Assembly: GCF_000275845.1 (NCBI RefSeq)
Contig: NW_006766900.1
Location: forward strand, 491,832-515,753
Reading direction: 5' to 3'
DNA: 23,922 nucleotides
From: Dichomitus squalens LYAD-421 SS1
Taxonomy: Eukaryota; Basidiomycota; Agaricomycetes; Polyporales; Polyporaceae
The translations under genes and the position numbers were made by a program. The notes beneath the pieces were generated by a model. It was not told the DNA's origin. It did no database searches and worked only from the letters and a program-made list of their open reading frames with translations. Below are positions 1-8,900 of this stretch, piece by piece; the stretch's first letter is position 1; each line of letters opens with the position of its first letter.

Positions 1-60
1 ATCCGAGCTCCTGAACGTCTGGTCGGCTTTACCCCCGTGACTCCCCGCTTGGTGACCTGT
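1..60 (+). repeat. Left terminal inverted repeat
   Basis: This is the left arm of the inverted repeat, beginning ATCCGAGCTCCTGAACGTCT. It carries an extra C at position 24 relative to the right arm. It may extend further left, outside the window. Confidence 0.85.
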
Positions 61-660
61 GTCACATATCGATCCCATTTGAGGCAGTCCGAACAAGTCA
101 GAGGGCGACGTGCGATGTGGCGGCCTGCTGTTGTAGTTACACCTTGCGAAACCTCCTGTACTGGACACAATGATCTCCTGGATTATCATGTCTGGCTTGC
201 TCTAATATACTCTACATGGCTATCGTTACTCTCTGACTACTATCCCACGAAGAACACACCCGCTCATATGCCATCCTGGAAGCCGCCCAAGACGCCGCCA
301 AAGCCTCGCGTGGATACAACTCGGAGGCCACACAGCAAAGGCTTGAAGAGACCTTCTGACAGCGCATGGGAGGGAAGGTGCCACACCAGTGGCAGGCGGA
401 TGTCTCAGAGGCACTGTTGGTGGGATTAGACTGGGTGCGCGATGATCTATAAGCGCCCATGGAGCGGACTACTGTGTACTGCCTATATGAGAGATAGACA
501 GATTGAGTATGGAGGATGTGTAGCAAAGGCTTGTAGATGTCATAGAGACGTACCAGTTAGAGGAGTGTCGACAAAGAGCGGAGTAGGCTCAGCGCGACTC
601 GAAGATAGCGGGGAGATAAGCAGGCAGACGCGCACGAAGGACAAGAGGCAGGGAGGTCAC

Positions 661-719
661 ACCGGTCACCGAGCGGGGAGTCACGGGGGTAAAGCCACCA
701 GACGTTCAGGAGCTCGGAT
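661..719 (-). repeat. Right terminal inverted repeat
   Basis: Its reverse complement matches 1-60 at 57 of 60 positions, counting the one indel. The high identity of the arms suggests a fairly recent insertion or recent homogenisation. Confidence 0.85.
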
Positions 720-735
720 GCCCCCGGTTTTTCGC

Positions 736-763
736 ATCCGATTCAAGCTCCGAACGTCTGGTC
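736..763 (+). repeat. Fragment related to the inverted-repeat end
   Basis: Sixteen bases beyond the right arm the sequence again reads ATCCGA, then GCTCC and GAACGTCTGGTC, with a five-base insertion and one missing base relative to the left arm. It is in the same orientation as the left arm. A weaker match (15 of 17 bases) lies at 1017-1033. These look like ends of further, older copies. Confidence 0.5.
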
Positions 764-1837
764 ACGAGACTAGTCTGACCACAGATTGCGACTTCGACTT
801 GAAGCTTGAGAGCTGAGGAAGACCATACTCAAGCGTAAGTACATGGTAGCAGGGCGGCCTAAAAATCTCACAATCAAAAATGTTACAGGACAAGACGAAG
901 ATAGATCAGAATGAAACTTGAGAGTGCGACCGAAGGAGGAGCGAGCGAGAGTGCGGGAGGAAATCAGATCGCGAAGTTGATTCATGGCAGGAAGTCCGAG
1001 TCACAAGCTGCTCAACATCCGAGCCCCAGAACGCGGCAGCCTGGAGGTGTCCTGGGACAAGCTTGAGCCTGCCACGAGTGCGATGTTCAAGTTCAGACGG
1101 GCCCCCTCATGAGTGCTGTGCGGTACCCACTTCCCACGCACGCGTGCAAGTGACCACCGTGCGTACGTCTCACCAGCAACGTCCTGCTATCTGATCCGTG
1201 ATGAACTATCTACTCGGCATTTTGCACTCTTCCAGGAGATCCCACCCGATACGTCAATCAATCATGCACACAACTCCCATGAGGCTACCCCATAGTACCT
1301 CAGCTCGTCAGAGAAGCACAGAGAGACAAATCACCACACCATCGCACTTCTTCTAGGCTTGAGTGAACTGCTCTCGACTTTGCCTCAATCCAGACCTGAT
1401 GCATTCGCCCATAGCGTCGTATACGGGTACCCAAAATCGGTCCGCATCACCTCCTGACTAGTCCTTGCCACATGCTGCAACCTGCTCGCAGGTGTGCCTG
1501 ACAAGAGCCGAAGGAGCGTGTTTTGTAGCTGAATTTTTACAGAATGCCTCCACAGCAGCGTAGAAATGACATAGGCACGTCGGGCGTGAGGCCCCCGGGG
1601 CTCCAGTGTCCGGGTATTTAATGCTGGTGTATTCGTTCGCGCCCATCTCATCTCCTTTCCCTTCACCGGCTCTAACAGTAAGTACGCCCTCTGAGGCTTC
1701 CAGGTGCGTGTCTCAGAATACTGACGGAGAGAAGGTCCCACAGACCACCTGTTATCCCCACACCATATTTCTTGGCTTCCCTCCCTACGCGCAAGATTGT
1801 CAACCCCTGCGACCCGGTACGTCATTATCAGTTCTCC
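764..1837. other. Intergenic stretch without a supported gene
   Basis: Several open frames exist on both strands, including a 51-codon ATG frame at 911-1066 and a 155-codon minus-strand frame at 1385-1852. None shows a recognisable domain or a consistent exon pattern. This is probably spacer plus the HET gene 1 promoter region. No core promoter element stands out. Confidence 0.4.
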
Positions 1838-1913
1838 ACTGACAAGCATCACTCATAGATACCTGGACATTGTCATCAATCCTTGACTGACAAGCGTCAC
1901 TGATAGACATCTG
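1838..1913 (+). repeat. Imperfect 28-bp direct repeat upstream of HET gene 1
   Basis: ACTGACAAGCATCACTCATA at 1838 recurs as ACTGACAAGCGTCACTGATA at 1886, and similarity continues to 1865 and 1913. The two units are 48 bases apart and the second ends 15 bases before the HET start codon. It may be a leader-region duplication or a protein-binding repeat. Function is not known. Confidence 0.6.
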
Positions 1914-1927
1914 ATCGTACAGTCGGT

Positions 1928-3646
1928 ATGTGGCTCCTCAGCACCGATCGCGCCGAGCTCCACTACTTCATCGATCCCGAGGCTGTCCCCGGCGGCTACG
2001 CGATCCTCTCGCACGTATGGGGCGAGGACGAGCAGCTCTTCCACGACACTCCCAGATACCGCAAAGACATGCGCCCCGATCGTCCAAATGTTCGTGATAC
2101 CACTGCGTCCGAGAAGGTCCGTCAGATCTGCAAGATCGCGGAACGGGACCGTCTTCGCTGGCTCTGGGACGACACCTGCTGTATCAACAAGGATAGCTCC
2201 TCCGAGCTCTCCGAATCGATCAACTCAATGTTTCGCTACTACTCCCTCGCCGCCGTCTGCTACGCCTACCTGGCCGATGTTCCAATCGATCGCTTCTCTG
2301 ACGACTTGAAGGCGCCGTTCGCTCAAAGCAAGTGGCACAGGCGCGGCTGGACGCTTCAGGAGCTCATCGCAGCCACTGTGGTCGAGTTCATCTCCGCCGA
2401 CTGGCAGAAACTCGGCACAAAGATGGAACATGCGAGCCTCTTGAGCAGGATCACCAAGATCCCCGTTGAAGTGCTCCTGATGGAGCAGCCCGTGAGCGAT
2501 ATCAGTGTCGCTCAGCGCATGTCGTGGGCCTGCGATCGGGAGACCACGCGACTTGAAGATCGTGCGTACTCGCTGATGGGAATCTTCTCGGTGAATATGA
2601 CAACTCTTTATGGCGAAGGCGAGCGGGCGTTCCAACGGCTGCAAGAGGAGATCATGAAGCAGACCATCGATCCATCCCTGCTTGCATGGGGAAGAATCGA
2701 GGCCGTCTCTGTTCACGATCTGCCCGATTATGGAGTATCTCATGCGCACGCTGACGCCCGTTCATATCTTCTCGCAAGATCCCCTGACGATTTTGCTCCA
2801 CGGTGGTCTGGAAGGACGACGTTGTCGCCAACCATTTCTCACGCCGTACCTGCATAGTGTGTGATCAGCCCATATCCCTTGCCACCCCATTTGCTGATGC
2901 ACAGCGTACTGCACAGCTCCGGTTGGAACAAAGTTCCCGCATGCACCATGACACCATACGGCTGCCTTTCTCGCCTCGTTTGCTTCGATAGGGGCGAGCT
3001 CACTCTAGCTTGGACGGCATGTCATTTTCAGGATGAAGACACAGTCGAGACATTGTCCCTATGGCTCATCCTTCAACGCTGCCCTGATCCACCACCACAC
3101 GATGCCAAACCTCTCTATCACTGTGGTAACAAATATGCACGCTTGGCCGCCATTCGACTAGATACTCATCGGCCATCCGATCCATCGTTCGGGCTTCGTA
3201 GCGAGGAGCTCTATATCGCCCTCTGGCACACGACTCCAAAGAGAACGGCGTACCCAATTCCTGTAGCGCTCGAGCACGAGCGCATTCGAACACCGTTCCG
3301 GATCACCGCAGACTCTCTGAGACGCGCGTTTTGGACTGCGGATGAACGGATCAATCTGGACTCTGTACCGACTGTCCGGTTCGACTGGGACGGGCACGTC
3401 CCCATCGCCTTCCATCTATCGTTTTCGTCGGGCCGCGGATCCGTCAAGAAGGGCCTGTGGCTTGTACTTGGAGTCTGTGATTCGGTGCAGCCTGGCCAGC
3501 ACTATGCAAGCTTTCACCCCCACCCGGCTGAGGAATCGCCGTCGGCAGACGAGTATCTCACTCACAGCTGCGAATGGGACCATATCTCTACTTGGCCAGA
3601 AGGACAGGATGACCGGGGTCGTCCAGATGGTACGTGGCATTTATGA
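1928..3646 (+). CDS. HET-domain protein, gene 1 (heterokaryon incompatibility family)
   Basis: HET-domain proteins take part in fungal non-self recognition, where some trigger cell death after fusion of unlike hyphae; this gene's own role is inferred. The start MWLLSTD is shared with gene 2. HET signatures are visible: YAILSHVWG at residues 24-32, the WLWDDTCCINKDSS segment near 78-91, and RGWTLQELIA near 139-148, followed by AYSLMGIFSVN and YGEGERAF. The C-terminal half, from TPYGCLSRLVCF through LSLWLILQRC to HISTWPEGQ, aligns with gene 2. The first open stretch ends in TAG at 2855-2857 and the second resumes in the same frame. Gene 2 has an intron at this point. Here the best-looking donor (GTACCT at 2846) does not keep frame with any nearby acceptor; weaker GT sites at 2803, 2806, 2821 or 2824 with AG at 2868 or 2904 do. 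With intron 2803-2904 the product would be 538 aa. The gene may be intact with a weak donor, or newly broken. Confidence 0.85.
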
Positions 3647-3921
3647 TACCCTCTGCACAATTTCTCAAGGCATGTAGGTTCCCGCATGTGCCGTATCGGC
3701 AAGGCCGGTCGTTCCTTGACAATCATACTTTGCTTTACTCCTTGCCCCGTGTATGGCCCGGGCGTCCTCGTATTGGGTCCCGGAAAGGAGCCAGTTGATA
3801 AGGATGCATTGGATAACAGGTACATCGATATCCGGCCTTCCCATCAACGTCGTGGGATGTTGACCGAAAATGACGGCCGCCTGGCGTACGGTGACCAGTG
3901 AGTGCACACGCAATCTAACAG
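3647..3921. other. Downstream of HET gene 1: possible 3' exon, unresolved
   Basis: A 71-codon frame at 3686-3901 begins with ATG and ends in a hydrophilic stretch (RPSHQRRGMLTENDGRLAYG). It could be a 3' exon of the HET gene reached through the GTACGT donor near 3630, or chance. No family resemblance was recognised and gene 2 offers no clear counterpart. Confidence 0.25.
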
Positions 3922-4404
3922 GATCCGTGCATTCTCGCTCAATATAAGATCAGTGAGCCGGAGCTACGGACGCAGAGACAACGTGATGTTGCGTCTGCTG
4001 CGTCGATGCGCCGACGGCTCGCATCAGCCCAGCCTACGCCTTCCTCACCTCCGAGTGAAGCCCTCGACCTAGACACACAGGCCGGGCTCGGGGCCGAGAT
4101 CATACTCTCCACCACGCCTCAGGCGACGCACTCGGATGGAGCGAGGGCCATGCCACGGCGATCGGACCGCCGCCTCCATTCCCCCGAGGTCGCCCACGAT
4201 GCCCACCGTTCCCAGTCCCCCTCTGGCGCTGCGCGAAGCCAGGCTCCGAGTCGCCCTAGCGGCAACGCCCGGCATTCCCCCTCCCCCCGTCGTCCCGCCT
4301 CGGAGGCGTCGTTCTCCAACCCCACGGTCCGACGTGGCTCCCGGCTTCCAGAGGCTCCCGAGGACGTCGCGTCCGCACGCGGTTCGCGTCGTCGTAAACC
4401 GTGA
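3922..4404 (+). CDS. Unrecognised Ser/Pro/Arg-rich protein, candidate exon
   Basis: An open frame runs from just after a CTAACAG acceptor-like site at 3915-3921 to a TGA at 4402-4404. It contains ATG at 4006. The translation begins with a charged helix-like segment (YKISEPELRTQRQRDVASAA) and continues as a Ser/Pro/Arg-rich disordered region. The overlapping plus-strand frame 4136-4600 and the minus-strand frame 4069-4650 are also long and are equally low in complexity, so high GC content alone may keep frames open here. If real, it may join the exon-like stretch at 4727-4906. No function is assigned. Confidence 0.35.
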   Translation, partial: DPCILAQYKISEPELRTQRQRDVASAASMRRRLASAQPTPSSPPSEALDLDTQAGLGAEIILSTTPQATHSDGARAMPRRSDRRLHSPEVAHDAHRSQSPSGAARSQAPSRPSGNARHSPSPRRPASEASFSNPTVRRGSRLPEAPEDVASARGSRRRKP

Positions 4405-4726
4405 CTTGTCCCGTCTCGATCCCGCCATGAATTCCATATCTCGCGTCTCTACATCGCTTCGTTCGTTGTCCGAGTCGTCCGTTGTACTAGCACGATATCC
4501 GCGGTCTCTCTGCTCTCCGCCTTCAGATCGGACATGGCTTTCGAGTCCCGCCCCAGCCACGTTTCCGTATGTATCTCCAAGACTGTACGATACACGATAG
4601 TCGCACCTCCGTACGGCTCCTCCTAAACATATCCCTCCACGGCATTGCAATCCCGCATATACGTCTATTTACCGCACGATCCTCACGCCATTGCACGCCC
4701 CTACGTACCGTCGCCTCCGTATCTAA

Positions 4727-4906
4727 TTATGCGCATCACAAACGGTACGCCGAACGACGTATGGCATCGAAACAGCGAATGCCATTGAGCAGATGGACGA
4801 AGCAGAACGCAAACACGAAACAGCAAAACACGACGTAGAAGAGGCACAACAACAAGCGGTGATACACAGCTACTCCAACGACAGCCATGAATCGTCCGAG
4901 CCATGA
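4727..4906 (+). CDS. Charged helical C-terminal exon of an unrecognised protein
   Basis: After a TAA at 4724-4726 one frame stays open to TGA at 4904-4906. It encodes a strongly coding-like, hydrophilic and probably coiled-coil segment (IETANAIEQMDEAERKHETA, then KHDVEEAQQQAV) with an acidic Ser-rich tail. It has no ATG at its start, so it would be a terminal exon. It shares frame with the 4136-4600 open stretch. The link to upstream exons is an inference. A further plus-strand frame (4903-5205) overlaps its stop and is probably the 3' flank of the minus-strand gene. Confidence 0.4.
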   Translation, partial: LCASQTVRRTTYGIETANAIEQMDEAERKHETAKHDVEEAQQQAVIHSYSNDSHESSEP

Positions 4907-5176
4907 ACACGTGTGATAGAAGTCTGTACGCGGCCGCGTCGAGTATCCATTCTGGTAAAGACAGTGCAGACGACGCGCGTGACGACCCGCAAAGGAGGTA
5001 TGCAGACCATGAAGCCGAGCAGTCAGAGGGATCGGGCAGGCACAGTGTCATAGGGTATAGCCGGTCCGTACAGACAGGAACTGAGCGAGCGAAGGCCGGG
5101 GCGCACGCACATACTGCCCCAGTGGGGATAGAAACTGTCCTCGAGCAAACCAGAGTCTGGACCAATGGTCCAAAGA

Positions 5177-6179
5177 TCAGAGGAGGAACGCCGCGGCGAC
5201 CATAGGCACGACGGCCGCGAAGCCGAGTGAGACGGCGCGCTCTGCGCCGCTCGACTTGTTGCTGGGGCTTGACGTCGACGTCGAGGACGAGCCCGCGCTC
5301 GGGCCTGTGCGTGTCGCGGAGAGACTCGATGAGGTCGATGTCGAGGTGCCGTTCAGGCGGATCGCGTTCCGCTGTGAGTCGTGAAACCCATGATCAGGAA
5401 TTCAATCGGCCCAGACGAGTCAACAGGACGCAGCACTCACCCTGAAGCCGTCAAGCGTCTCCGTGCTGCTCTCGTTGACGTTAATCCCGCCCACGCCGCC
5501 CTCGGCACACGTGTTCGCGTCGTAGAACCAGATCGTGTTGTTGTCCGTGACGGTGACGGGCAGGTTCGTGATTGCGGTGCCGTTCCCGGCGTCGCGGGGG
5601 CCCGAGTTGAAGCCGTTGACGGTGATGTTGGTGTCGTGGGCGGGGATGCAGGGCGACGCGAACTCGGACTGGATCGCCGAGTGGTTGCCCTGGGTGACTG
5701 CGTGCGGGGGACGGGGTCAGCGAGCCGAGCGTTTTGGAGACGGGGCGCGTCGAGGGTACGTGGGCAGGGTAATACGCGTGAAGGCTATGAGACGGGTACG
5801 CCCAGTTGACGGTATCCCACGCTGATAAGGAACGCGGGGAGTTGTTGGGACTACGTCCCGAAAGACGTGCCGCAATCCTCATTGCACGGCCACGCGACTG
5901 GCGTGGTTGATATGACAGCAGCGCCGCACACGACCACGTGGGTAGGAGAATTTACTCACAGTTGAAGAAGACGACGTCGCCGATGTTGGCGGTGACCTCT
6001 GCGGGCTGGAAGACGGTGCTCGCGTTGTTGGTCGTATTACCGCCAACGGTGATGACGATCTGCTTCGCCGAGGAGGCGGTGAGAGCAGAGAGCTAGAGAC
6101 ACGGGTTGAGCACGTTAGGCCATGAGAACGCGAGGAACGGGGTACTCACGGCGACAGCGGTAGCAAAGACGGAGCGCAT
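5177..6179 (-). CDS. Secreted GPI-anchored serine-rich cupredoxin-like protein
   Basis: There are four exons on the minus strand: 6179-6150, 6092-5960, 5697-5441 and 5371-5177. The sum is 615 bases (204 aa plus TGA). All three introns start GTGAG or GTGAGT or, for intron 2, GTGAGTAAAT, and all end in AG. The start MRSVFATAVALSALTASSA is a signal peptide. The cupredoxin core follows (IVITVGG, then FQPAEVTANIGDVVFFN, then FTQGNHSAIQSEFASPCIP), as in fungal extracellular serine-rich proteins. The tail is a Ser/Thr-rich stalk and a hydrophobic C-terminus (AAVVPMVAAAFLL) typical of a GPI-anchor signal, so the protein probably sits on the plasma membrane or wall. In the loop that holds the type 1 copper Cys, His and Met in copper-binding members, this protein reads WFYDANTCAEGGVGGIN, which lacks the His and Met. 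It may therefore not bind copper. The role is unknown; secreted proteins of this class are often regulated in development or wood decay. Confidence 0.92.
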
Positions 6180-6631
6180 CCTGAGCAACCTGTTATGGAG
6201 CGGGAGGAAGAGAGGATGGGGCAGCGAGGTGGAGGGAGGGAAGAGAGAAGGAGGGGGGGATAGGGAGGGCGACGGGCAGAGGCGAGTCTAACGTGAGGCG
6301 TGCGCACCTGCTTCCCTTCTTGAAGAGGCGACGTCCTCTAATCGCAATATGCCCGAAGCCGCGTCTCCATTGGCCGGATAAGAAGTACTGCCGTTCGCGC
6401 GAGGGAAGCAGTGACGTCTTCCCTGCCTTCATTCTCTGCGTCCGGCCTTCCTTTTGCTCGATATGGAGTACACACGTGCTGTGACGTCACGCGTGTCTGC
6501 CTGCGTTGTGTCGCTCTCGTCCGGCGTCGCGCTGTCTTACTCGCTCCCGTCTCTCCGCCGCCGACCGAGTCCGACCTCCTCAAGCACTCTCGACGTGGCA
6601 ACGCAACCTCCTGAAGGCGCAAGCCCTCTGT
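6180..6631. other. Upstream region of the cupredoxin-like gene
   Basis: A purine-rich tract (plus strand, about 6205-6285) lies directly upstream of the minus-strand start codon, so the leader is pyrimidine-rich on the coding strand, a frequent feature of strongly expressed fungal genes. No gene was recognised. Confidence 0.4.
6366..6385 (-). promoter_or_regulatory. Possible CCAAT box of the cupredoxin-like gene
   Basis: On the minus strand the sequence reads GGCCAATGG about 190 bases before the start codon, beside a GATAAG-type motif on the plus strand. CCAAT boxes are common in fungal promoters. This is a motif match only. Confidence 0.3.
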
Positions 6632-6657
6632 GGCCTATTTCCGCGGCCTATTTCCGC
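6632..6657 (+). repeat. Perfect tandem 13-bp repeat
   Basis: GGCCTATTTCCGC occurs twice back to back at 6632-6644 and 6645-6657. It is a simple tandem duplication with no evident function. Confidence 0.8.
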
Positions 6658-6659
6658 CC

Positions 6660-7251
6660 TCGGCCTTTGTACGCCCTCGAGATACTCCGTGTCGCGTGCC
6701 CGTTCCTGACCGCCCACGCGAGATACCGATCTCATCATCCAGTGGAGTCGCGGTCGCCCGCCACCTGTGGAGAAGATCGGTTGCGAAGGAGAACGCCCTT
6801 GACAACTGTTTCGCAGATCCAGACCTGTCCTCGTTGAGCGTGCGTTTGTTGAGCAGGGACGCTCACTCACCCTTCTGCACCGTAAGTATGGGACCTGCAC
6901 CTGCCTCGCTCGCTCACTATTGGCCGCTATTACTCGCAGCATATGTGTACTGTTCCCAACGAGGGCGGGTTCCGGACGGAACAGCGTTCACCGGTTGATT
7001 CAACAATTACGGGCGCCTGTTCAGCCTTATCGGCCTCCACGACGTCATTCATGACGGCACACCATCTGCGAGTTCGCACCATGGTCAGTTTCACCAACGG
7101 CGCGCACCGAGGTGAGTTGCTCTCGTGGTCTGAGCGACGAGGAAATTGCACTCCATGCTCACCAGACGACATCGCGGCGGGACACGTCTTCGATCTCCAA
7201 GTGGTACGAGGTGAAGCTGAAGCACTGCCTAGGGATGTAAAAGAAACGTAA
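6660..7251 (+). CDS. Weak candidate for a spliced gene of unknown function
   Basis: One frame ends at a GTAAGTATG donor near 6883 after DPDLSSLSVRLLSRD, and a GCAG acceptor near 6939 reopens phase 0. A second donor (GTGAGT at 7112) pairs with CACCAG before 7167 in correct phase and gives DDIAAGHVFDLQVVRGEAEA, ending at another GTAAGT near 7249. The splice phases agree. However, the duplicated copy near 15110 does not keep this reading frame, and no family is recognised. The start codon and the end of the gene are unresolved. It may be chance or a decayed gene. Confidence 0.25.
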
Positions 7252-8564
7252 GTAGCGGTTGTTTCACAACGAACTCACCAATGGACGGCATTCACCCACC
7301 CCCTCGTCTATCAAGGAGCCCGAGGGACACGTCCGTGTATGAGCGACCGACGGAGGGTCATGGTGCGCGGCGAGCCCAAGACGGCCTATGTTGCAGCCGG
7401 GTGTTGACCCACAAGGTCGAGTACTGGTTCTGCCTACGTACAATCCGCATCCCGCTTTTACTCGTTTCCGCATTGGCCAGCACACGACGTCGTGCAGAGA
7501 GAGAAAGAGCCACAAACAAGCCACGTGGCGCACCGCTCGGACGTTCCCGTTACCTTCGGCGCGCGCCAGTCCTCTTTCTTCTTCCTGCGCCCACCGCGGC
7601 CGTAACTCGCTTCACCTCTCGAACGTCTCTAGTGGCTATCGTCTTCTGGCTACGTTTCTGGTCCTCACTCTGCCCCGATGGCCCGCGTAACCTGTAGGGG
7701 CTGGCACCGGCGACATTGTACCCCTCTCGGACTCGGGTGGCCCATTCAGACGGCGACACGCTTTGCTACCGTCTCGCACTGGAGCTGCTCTGGGGGAATA
7801 CGCATACGGACGGAAACCTCTCGCCCCGATGAAGCAGCCTTCGGATCGTGATTGTTTGCTTGGACGGGAAAAATAGGTGCGTGCGGCGTGCTCTCCACAC
7901 CCTACCGCAAACGGTGTGCAGACCTGCACGCGACTCCCTTCCCTGTGGAGGCTCACCGTCCTCACGGCGCTGCAAACCGCGCGTGCGGCGTGATTTCTAT
8001 CGTCCCTTCTGCATCAGAACTCAGCCAGCTCAGTCGTCCGTGGTCTGTGCCACTCGCGGCGGAGGTTCTCGTATCTGTGCTTCCTTGGTGGCGGGTCTGT
8101 TGCGTCGCTAGGTTCTGGACGTGTCATACGTTGTCCGCGTATGTTGTCCTCTCGGTGCGCTGCTGTCCCGTGGACCTCCGCTGCATGTGTCTTGTTGGCG
8201 AACCTCGTTACTGGACGCTTGACTCTGGGATGGCGTCTGTGATGTACCTACACGTTGCCATATTCAATCTTGTCATTGCTCACCGTGTTCGCTTGCGTCT
8301 TTGTCGAACCTTGCATGCTCGCGCCCAAAGTCGCTCGTGGTACTGTCCTGCCCTTCGTGAAGTGGCTTGGATCTGAAGGCATACAGGCTCGCTGTAAGTC
8401 ATCATATGTGTACATTAAGCGGGGCTACGCGACGTGCGCCCGTGCTACTCTGAAGCCCTAGTCGAGCCGCAACGCCGTGAAACAGACCGACCCATCCCTC
8501 GCCGTTGACACCAGGCCTTCCTTCTCCACCCCGCGGTCATCGCGCAGCACGGCGAAGGCCAGTT
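7010..8564. repeat. Segmental duplication, copy A
   Basis: This region matches about 15040-15989 in the same orientation, in blocks. The strongest block is 8283-8561 against about 15717-15987, including GTTCGCTTGCGTCTTTGTCGA and CCTGCCCTTCGTGAAGTG. Weaker blocks include 7169-7185 (GACATCGCGGCGGGAC) against 15110-15126. Copy A is longer, so one copy has lost or gained several hundred bases. Similarity stops abruptly at about 8562, inside the former WD40 coding region. Confidence 0.8.
8459..8564 (-). pseudogene. Truncated C-terminal fragment of the F-box/WD40 gene
   Basis: The minus strand encodes the last 34 residues of the WD40 protein at 15892-18100 plus its TAG stop. Segments such as LAFAVLRDDRG and LVSTARDG are kept, with only three substitutions seen (M to V, A to S, Q to R). 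The reading frame is intact, but similarity ends at about 8562 and nothing upstream continues the gene. It is a 3'-end relic carried by the segmental duplication. Confidence 0.88.
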
Positions 8565-8565
8565 C

Positions 8566-8900
8566 GATGCAGGAAGATGATGTGAACGCTGATAATTATC
8601 AGGCATGCGCGCAAGCAGGCGAGTGGCGCGTGTAACGCTCAAACAGCGCCGTGTGAGGACTTCGCATGTCGTTGTGTCAGCGCGGGCGTCCATGCCAGCT
8701 CGCAGTTCACAGGATAGCACACGCCGAGGCCATGCGATTGCCTCGTGTTTCCTGGTGTGGTCGGATCGAGCTCTGTAAAGGACTACATGTTGTGCGGAGT
8801 GTCGACTACAGGCATCTCAGTCTCTAACTCCTCATCCTCCTAGTCGTCTGAGGCTTTCTGTTCCACCGATACGTCTATATCCTTCGTCTTGCCTCCCCAG
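8566..8900. other. Promoter region of the RhoGEF gene
   Basis: This stretch lies between the duplication breakpoint and the RhoGEF start codon. The last 100 bases are pyrimidine-rich and end CCTCCCCAG directly before the ATG, so either a leader intron or a CT-rich leader is possible. No clear TATA box was found. Confidence 0.4.

Larger units (their letters stand above)
1..719. mobile_element. Non-autonomous DNA element with 60-bp terminal inverted repeats
   Basis: Bases 1-60 match the reverse complement of 661-719 with two substitutions and one single-base indel; the match then fades within a few bases. The roughly 600 bases between hold no convincing protein: the open frames there are unlike any family I know and have mixed composition. 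A short element with long, well conserved inverted ends and no transposase is what a MITE or deleted DNA transposon looks like. The left end lies at the window edge, so the true terminus and any target-site duplication cannot be seen. The transposon superfamily is not assigned. Confidence 0.75.

Noticed and set aside
15..719. Helitron instead of an inverted-repeat element
   Set aside because: Long inverted repeats at both ends are not a Helitron feature, and no CTRR end with hairpin was recognised.
4069..4650. 193-codon minus-strand frame
   Set aside because: It overlaps plus-strand frames of similar length in a GC-rich low-complexity stretch; no domain or start context supports it over them.
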